Translations under genes and position numbers: made by a program
In this document: positions 57,839 through 64,000 of the stretch, piece after piece
How the letters are laid out: each line of letters opens with the position of its first letter
How positions within the stretch are numbered: the first letter of the stretch is position 1
Notes under the pieces: generated by a model
What the model was told of the DNA's origin: nothing
Seen by the model: the letters and a program-made list of their open reading frames with translations, nothing else
Database searches by the model: none
Assembly (NCBI GenBank): GCA_049724395.1
Contig: JAUGWO010000062.1
Location: 1 to 64,000, forward strand
DNA: 64,000 nucleotides
Direction of reading: 5' to 3'
Origin: Spongospora subterranea f. sp. subterranea
Taxonomy: Eukaryota > Endomyxa: Phytomyxea > Phytomyxea > Plasmodiophorida

Positions 57839-60741
57839 ATGATGATGGCGATGTGGTGTCGGATACGCGATCGTGTTGTGCAACACCCTAAACGGGTATT
57901 ATCATCTGATGTTGGCCTGTTTGGTGTTCCAGGTCTAACACATCCCGGGTCATTTAATGATCTGGTTGACAAGTCTATTCGTCAATGTCAATCATTGATT
58001 ACTCTGTTATCGACTCACCCGTAATATCTTGATCATCTCTTTGACCCTAATTAAAGGCGGGCAATAGTGGACAGGGCCCTTTCACCATTGACCGCTCTCA
58101 CCAATATTATCAGTTCTTTACTCCCTTAATAGTTGTCCATAACTCAATGATTTATTTCCCCTTTGTCGGTTATTTCCAGTCAATTGCGTAACGCTCTATG
58201 ACCCATGTAACACATGTAGTTGGCCATTAATGATGGCAATTGGCTAGTCAAATAATAACTGTGTTGCTCTTTGAACCATATATCTCTATCGGGTTTATCA
58301 TCTTCTCGTTTTGCTCTATAATTCCTTCCTAATTTCCTCTTTTCACATATAGATCGCTGCAATTAATCGATCAGATATCTAATGAATGTTGTCGTGTAGC
58401 TGATATCGCTGAGCTCATTCGCCATATCCATCCCCAAGGTGCTTGTATTTCCCTCCCATTCCTCTCACCCTTGATGACACCGTTTTCCAGATAAATGGCG
58501 ATCTGCTGGCCAACTAGCCCATGATCGTATGCAGACCTATATATTACTCCTCAATAGACATCATCACATATTCCAATATCTCAATCGGTAATATCATTGT
58601 CGTTGTTCATTGACCACACAATCATCAAACCTTTGATGGCCTATAGGGTTAATTCGACTGAACACAGCACATTATCAGCTGAACAGCGATACTTTGTGTC
58701 CAGTTTGCTGTTGGATATGAAGTTGAGTGGAATCTCTCTGCCTGATCGATCTCAAACAGAAGTGCACATGTTGATTGAGAGAATCAAGGATATTGAGACC
58801 AAATTCTACTCGAACCTGTCTGTTCCGGAATCTGATGAAATTGTTCATATTCCTATTGATTCCCTGCCGGCATCGTTATTAGCATATCTTCCTCATGATC
58901 GCCATGTAGTGTTAATTGCTCATTTCACTTAACAACACGCTCACTGAATATAACCGTTCTGTTAGCGAACAGATTTCGTAACGATCGGCCCTGATAGTTA
59001 CGATCGGTTCTTGTCCTTATTACCTAGCAGGGAATTACGACGGGATATATATTTCAAGGCCAATACTCACTCGAAATCCAATATCGATGTCCTCCACGAT
59101 CTGGTATCTGCTCGTCATCAATATAGTCAGCTCCTTGATTTCCCATCATATGCAGATTTAAGACTGTAAATCCCATTCATCATCGTCATCATCGATATCG
59201 CCATTTTCACCATCGTTCGTCATCATCGTTAGGTCATCATCTGTCTGTTCTCGAACAGGCGCTGTTTCCTTTCTGGACGAGCTCAGTGCACAGATTCGTC
59301 CGAAAGCGGATGGCGAGATACGATTGCTGAGGCGTGTGAAACAGACAATGATGAATAATCGTTCGGGAGGAGTCGACGACCAAATATACGCATGGGATAT
59401 CCCATTTTATATCCAATGCGTTCGTCAACAGTATGGCGTTGTTATCGCACCAGACGCCGTTATCTCTATCGGTGGGTTCGCCCAGAGTCCCATTGGCGTG
59501 TGTGTTTAAACGATATTGTACAGATATGGCGATAACAGTTGTGTCAATCATTGTTCGACACCTATTCGGATTGCGTATTGAAGAGCGGTCTATGGCGAAT
59601 GATGAGCTAGGTTCGTGGGATTCTTCTTCACAGAATCTGGTCAGAAAGCTGGTTATTCTTGGTCACGACTCATCTCATAATGGCACCATTTATCTCGACC
59701 TGTATGCCCGCCCTCATAAACTAACACAGGCATCTCAATTCACTGTCCAAACTGGATTTGTGAGGTCGTTATTCTCCAGAAACATCTCAAAATCCCGGTA
59801 TTGGTCTAACATGGTGTTTTCAGTGAATCTCCATCAGTCGTAATCTGTTGCAATTTCGGTAATAGTGCTGGGCGGATCACTCTTCCTGAATGTGGAACCC
59901 TATATCATGAGCTCGGCCATGCGTTGCATGCCGTTATGTCAACCACATCATTCTCGGTCGATATTATTCGTCGCCCCAATCCTGGACTGTTTCATTGATA
60001 TTGTTTGTTTTTAGCATCTAGCTGGTACACGGGGACCGGCAGATTTTGTTGAGATCCCCGCCATTCTCATGGAGCGGTTTGTTTGGGATCATCGCATCTT
60101 CTCCTTGCTCATAGGTGCTACATCTCTTAAAATCTCTCAAACTGTATTGTCACTTATCGGCCGCTCCAATTCCACAGATAATCATCACTCAAAATCGCAT
60201 CTGGGCAAGTTTTGCCGTTATCGGGACATGTTTTCAGCGTTGAATATGCAGACACAGATTGGGTATTCGATTATGGACCAGTCAATATATGGTCCACATT
60301 CCCTTGATCAACCAGGTCAGATTTGATTCAATTCCGTCAGATTCGCATGCTCAACAATTGAATCAGTATCGATCCCTAAACTCTGGTCTTCAATTCAAAA
60401 GCGACATATGTCGTACGAGTTCGTGGAAGGATCTCATCCATACACGTCAATGACTCATTTATGTAATTACGGTGCACAATATTACAGGTCAAATGGGCCA
60501 ACGACGGGTCGTTCATTCGATATTGACCAGAATTGTCATCTCCAGTTATTTATATTGTCGTATGATGGCTCATCATATATGGCAGCATTATTTTCAACAG
60601 GATCCGCTATCCCCTGATGCCGGCCGTAAATATTGCGACCGGTTCTTATCTCAAGGTTGTCATCGAGCGCCAAGTGAGATCCTGAACCGTCTTTTGGATG
60701 GCCTACCGCAGCCCTCTATTGCCAGTTTTGTCAAGGGATAA
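57839..60741 (+). CDS. MIPEP: Mitochondrial intermediate peptidase (M3A metallopeptidase)
   Basis: Removes an octapeptide from imported matrix precursors. Eleven exons in phase: 57839-58020, 58353-58438, 58491-58586, 58647-58905, 58966-59165, 59233-59472, 59524-59764, 59824-59956, 60015-60315, 60367-60487, 60546-60741. Nine introns are 51-67 nt and the first is 332 nt. The start gives a basic presequence (MMMAMWCRIRDRVVQHPKR), then VGLFGVPGLTHPGSF as in family N-termini. Other landmarks: LSAEQRYFVSSLLLDMKLSG, YAWDIPFYIQCVRQQYG, NGTIYLDLYARPHK, the zinc motif HELGH in TLYHELGHALHAVMS, then AGTRGPADFVEIPAILME with the third zinc ligand Glu, and CNYGAQYYSYLYCRM. It ends SIASFVKG. About 690 residues, normal for the family. 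The His pair, catalytic Glu and distal Glu are all present. Confidence 0.93.
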
Positions 60742-61640
60742 GGCGCTTCGATATTCACATCACATCTGGGTTGTGGACAGCTGAAACCTTAGCGATTAGA
60801 GCGTTTTCCAATTCTATACAATAATCAGAGTTTGATATGGATTTGTGGGTGAGTTAACGCCCGTTTTGCCTTCTAGCTCTTGACTACCTGTGTTGATGTA
60901 TTTCCGGATCTTAGATATATCGGGAATGGCGTGACCTTTATTCCCAGCGACTATAATTTGGGAGAATTATCTCCAGGCAATTGGGTGTTGTAATAAATAA
61001 AGGGCGTTTGTTTTAGGTGCCAGTGAGTGGTATTCGTGCTGTGTAATGAAGGGTCGTCATCTAATTCCTCAAAGACGTTGGTAATTTGCACGATGTTGCT
61101 GGTTGAGTCGTGAGTTCAGAGCCCATTCCCCTTTCAAAATCATGAACCTCTGCGTAATCAGTTTTCATGACCACGTAGTCGTCATTGCAGCATTTTTGAC
61201 CAACGCTGTAGGGAGCGCATTATCATTGCCGGTTTCGAATTGAGAACATCCACGACAATCGACAGTTTCCAGCCGATCATGTTCATCAGGCCTGATTGTC
61301 AATGAACCATGCAGTACCGTGTCCGCCGTCGACTGGCCATCTTCGAATTAATGTCGACGTATAATGATGTGAATTTGCAAGACCAGTCCTTCGATGAGTA
61401 GCAGTCTCTGATAATGACGCGAGGTTTAGCAAATCAGCTTCATTGGCCATAAAAAATGGGTAGACAAAATTCACTAATCCAGACGGTGGTTGACGAAGGA
61501 GCCCTTAATTCGTAGATATTGATGGCAAATTACCTCGCCGTGATATCGGTACCGTCAGGCGTCAAAACCGCGCAGACCATTTCTCGACAAATCAAGATAA
61601 TTTTCCAAATAATTTATGACTAATAGACGATGATGAATGA
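60742..61640. other. Intergenic stretch
   Basis: About 900 bp with no assignable gene. A short minus frame (61474-61286, ending DGGHGTAWFIDNQA) is open but has no family match that I recognise. The left end is the MIPEP 3' flank. Confidence 0.35.
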
Positions 61641-61943
61641 TCAATGATGGTCGTTCACTTCATAACCCGGATAGCACCGTTCAAAACATGATAATGTGGT
61701 ATGGTAACAGTCTTTCCAGCATTTGTGGCATTTCCCGACCAGGAACTGACATTCTTTCTCGTCGATAGGCTCGCGCTCGAATATCGTACAGACTTTCTCG
61801 CAGAAGACGGTGCACACTGCTTCTCTTTTCAGGCAATCGGTCCTGCAACGGATAAATGCATACGGGTTTGGTGAGTGGTCAAACGCTAATGACGCCTGAA
61901 GCAGCGCCATCGCCAACACGATCCACTCTATTCGCGCAGCCAT
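61641..61943 (-). CDS. Small secreted cysteine-rich protein
   Basis: About 100 residues. Starting at the Met at 61943 gives a clean signal peptide (MAARIEWIVLAMALLQASLA); the frame is also open to a Met at 61985, which would place polar residues in front, so the shorter start is preferred. The mature part (FDHSPNPYAFIRCRTDC onward) has 11 cysteines in about 60 residues, spaced irregularly (CxxxC, CxxC and CxxxC patterns), with no paired CxxC metal-site look, and ends PGYEVNDHH. The odd number leaves one unpaired or allows dimerisation. No family recognised. It may be an extracellular structural protein or a secreted effector; that is inference from size, signal and cysteine content. Single exon. 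Confidence 0.6.
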   Translation of the reverse strand: MAARIEWIVLAMALLQASLAFDHSPNPYAFIRCRTDCLKREAVCTVFCEKVCTIFEREPIDEKECQFLVGKCHKCWKDCYHTTLSCFERCYPGYEVNDHH

Positions 61944-62130
61944 CGTGAGTCTGGGCCGAATCGTTTTGCCCCATTGATGACTCATGTTATATCACGACAC
62001 GACTCAACTTCAGAGGGCACATGTCCCCAGTATTATGTAAACAACAATTTTACGCCTCACAATAGTCAGCGTGATAAGGTCAGCGTGATAGGTCAGACAA
62101 AATAATTTTGTTATATTAGACGGTGAATCC

Positions 62131-64000
62131 CTATGATAAATGGGAAAGAGCCTGATCTGCGAAGAATTTTACGTCTTGATCTGTATCATCCTAGATCAAC
62201 AGAATCCGATTAGTATGAAACATTCGCAGAAATTCCATATGCAGAGTACGTAAGGTGGATGATTCAAAAAATCACCAACGCCAAAGGATAGCAGTTACCT
62301 TTAATTTGTTCAAAACCGGTCGAATACTGTTTTGCTTAAAAGCGGCATCCAGGAGAGGCAAAATTGTGTCGATATTTCGCGCCGCACAGATGCGAACTGT
62401 GAATACCGTGAGAACCCACTACAACACCGAACTGTAATCCCGACCATTTGGAATGTTATCCTTGATGGCGTTAATTAAAATGGGAACGAGAGTTGACGTC
62501 GTGAAGGGCGCCTTGAAAAGAGGCATGCACTCGACCGTGATTTGCATTGGGATTAGGCGGAACAAGTAGTTTGTCCTGGAGTCGAAATGCTTCAGCAGTT
62601 CCGGAATCAGCTTATTCTGTATCGAGAATTCGGACGAGATATGACACAAAACTGTTTCAATTACCTGTCCCCAGTCGACGCCGAAAATCTGGATTAGCTG
62701 CTTGACCTGCGCCGGTACCGACGACCGAACATGGGCAACCCTGTCTGTTGCCAGCCGCAACAAAATCTCGTGATACTTTGACTCATAAACCGTCAATGAA
62801 CAGCTTTTCATCAAAGCAGAAATCTTGTTCACGACACCAAGACGAATACGCCACTAATAGAATCTGAAAACGAGATATAGTTCGTGCCGATGCAACACAT
62901 ACCTTAACGTCACAAGACAACTTGGAGAAAATAGGTGCCAGTGAGACAATCCAAGACTCACCACCAGCCAGAGCGGCAATCCTGTCAACGTTATGCAGAA
63001 CATTACAGCGAAGATCAAAAGCTTCCTCGCCCAGCATGTTCACGATGATAGGCAATAGATTGGCTTGAGCCGCTTTTTGCTCGATTAATGGACATAATGG
63101 AGCAATGATTTTTGCGAATGCAAATTTTGTTTCATCAGCAGAATCTATGGCGAGAGCTTTGGCTGCAGCGATCATGAATGGAGTGGCCAGAGCCGGACCA
63201 ACGGCCGTGGCAATATCGAGCATGCCATCAACTAAGGCAGTTCGAACTTCCGGCTCAGAATCGGAAACAAGCTTTGCAAACAATGGCATCAGCGATTCGG
63301 TGAGGATTGCAGGCGTGGCAGCCTTGCAAACAGCAGCGAACATTTTCGCCAGATGCCGACGAACTTTCCAGCTTGAATCGGCCGCTGCCTCTTCAACTAA
63401 TGGAACAGATAAATCAGCATTGGTGGATGCGTCGACACTTTTGCCAATTTCAACGGCGCAATCCACGATCAGAATTCGAACTGAGTCTTGATCGTCTTCA
63501 CACAACGCCCGAAGAGATTGGATCAAGTCAGATCGCAGAAAGGTTGGACCCACAAGGGAACATAGCGCAGGCAACGCAGTGAATGCGGCTTTTCTAACCA
63601 TTGGGGTCTCATCTGAACACATTTTCTGAATGATACCTCGTAAAACAGATTTACTCTGGTCCGAGGTGACTTTCTTGTAGATTGGGACGATTAGTTGGGC
63701 CGAAGAGCACCTCCCTGAAAACCAGGTCGCGTGCGATAGGCGTTCGCAGCAAGGGACAAGGAGATCGGAGACTTGCGAGGGCGTCGTTAACTCAATGATT
63801 CGAGAAGCGCCACGAACAGCCGCCTCACGAACGCAGGTTTCATCCGCTTGCATTATTGCCTCCAACATGGGGAGAACACTTCCAGCAGGAACCTGTACGG
63901 TCGTTGAACACAGTTCGCCGAGCTGCTCAGCCATGACGGCGAGGGCTTCATCAGAAACAACGCGATCGAAAGTCTCAAGAAGTGGTGAAGCTCCGGCACA
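62131..64000 (-). CDS. PPP2R1A: PP2A scaffold subunit A (PR65), 5' end beyond window
   Basis: HEAT-repeat scaffold that holds the PP2A catalytic and regulatory subunits. The frame is open from the window edge (LLETFDRVVSDEAL, then MAEQLGEL) and continues outside; the Met at 63934 is internal. Exons: beyond 64000 to 62903, 62853-62445, 62396-62299, 62190-62131, all in phase, with introns of 49, 48 and 108 nt. Family landmarks: CSDETPMVRKAAFTALPALC, LCEDDQDSVRILIVDCAVEIG, AADSSWKVRRHLAKMFAAVC, SDSEPEVRTALVDGMLDIA, WRIRLGVVNKISALM and the terminal QDVKFFADQALSHLS. The last two short exons restore the conserved C-terminal HEAT repeat. Nothing is missing except the first repeats cut off by the window. 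Confidence 0.92.

Overview
The window is nuclear DNA of a eukaryotic protist. Genes are split by GT-AG introns, many of only 47-67 nt (53 nt recurs), and there are no operons or ribosome binding sites. An IFT139 homologue implies a flagellated stage. Chromodomain-bearing Ty3/gypsy elements with an integrase motif of the form YTPWANGTVE, a protein kinase with an HLDLSLEN catalytic loop, and compact multi-intron genes together suggest a SAR-lineage zoosporic protist. A plasmodiophorid-like rhizarian is my best guess and an oomycete is less likely because of the intron density. This placement is inference.

Layout. 1-10.5 kb is accessory DNA: head-to-head Ty3/gypsy gag-pro-RT fragments (0.5-3.1 kb), a 5' fragment of an eIF3d gene (4.1-4.8 kb), tandem exon-intron modules of about 270 bp (5.0-5.9 kb), an unrecognised Cys-rich repeat gene (6.0-7.3 kb), and integrase/chromodomain and PR/RT fragments (8.0-10.0 kb). 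10.5-14.7 kb holds a full-length ABCA-type transporter (-). 15.2-21.3 kb (-) and 23.0-26.5 kb (+) are two divergent, very long, repeat-built secreted proteins sharing a 1.7-kb intergenic region. 26.6-31.7 kb holds a small coiled-coil gene, SLX4, an atypical kinase and a DNL-type zinc finger protein. 32-39.9 kb is again accessory: an acidic hypothetical gene, a gene-poor stretch, a chromodomain gypsy element interrupted by a 48-bp minisatellite, and a decayed kinase copy.

39.9-64 kb is gene-dense and mostly conserved: mitoribosomal mL44, DONSON, sphingosine kinase, IFT139/TTC21, an LRR-transmembrane protein, mitochondrial intermediate peptidase, a small secreted Cys-rich protein, and the PP2A scaffold subunit, which runs off the right edge.

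Functionally the conserved genes are independent housekeeping genes: genome maintenance (SLX4, DONSON), mitochondrial biogenesis (DNLZ, mL44, MIPEP), signalling and lipids (kinase, SPHK, PP2A-A, ABCA) and cilia (IFT139). The distinctive locus is the divergent pair of giant secreted repeat proteins at 15.2-26.5 kb. Several otherwise well-conserved genes carry single-base frame breaks, some at homopolymers, so assembly indels must be separated from real decay before calling pseudogenes. Family assignments come from reading translated sequence by eye; no database search was run.
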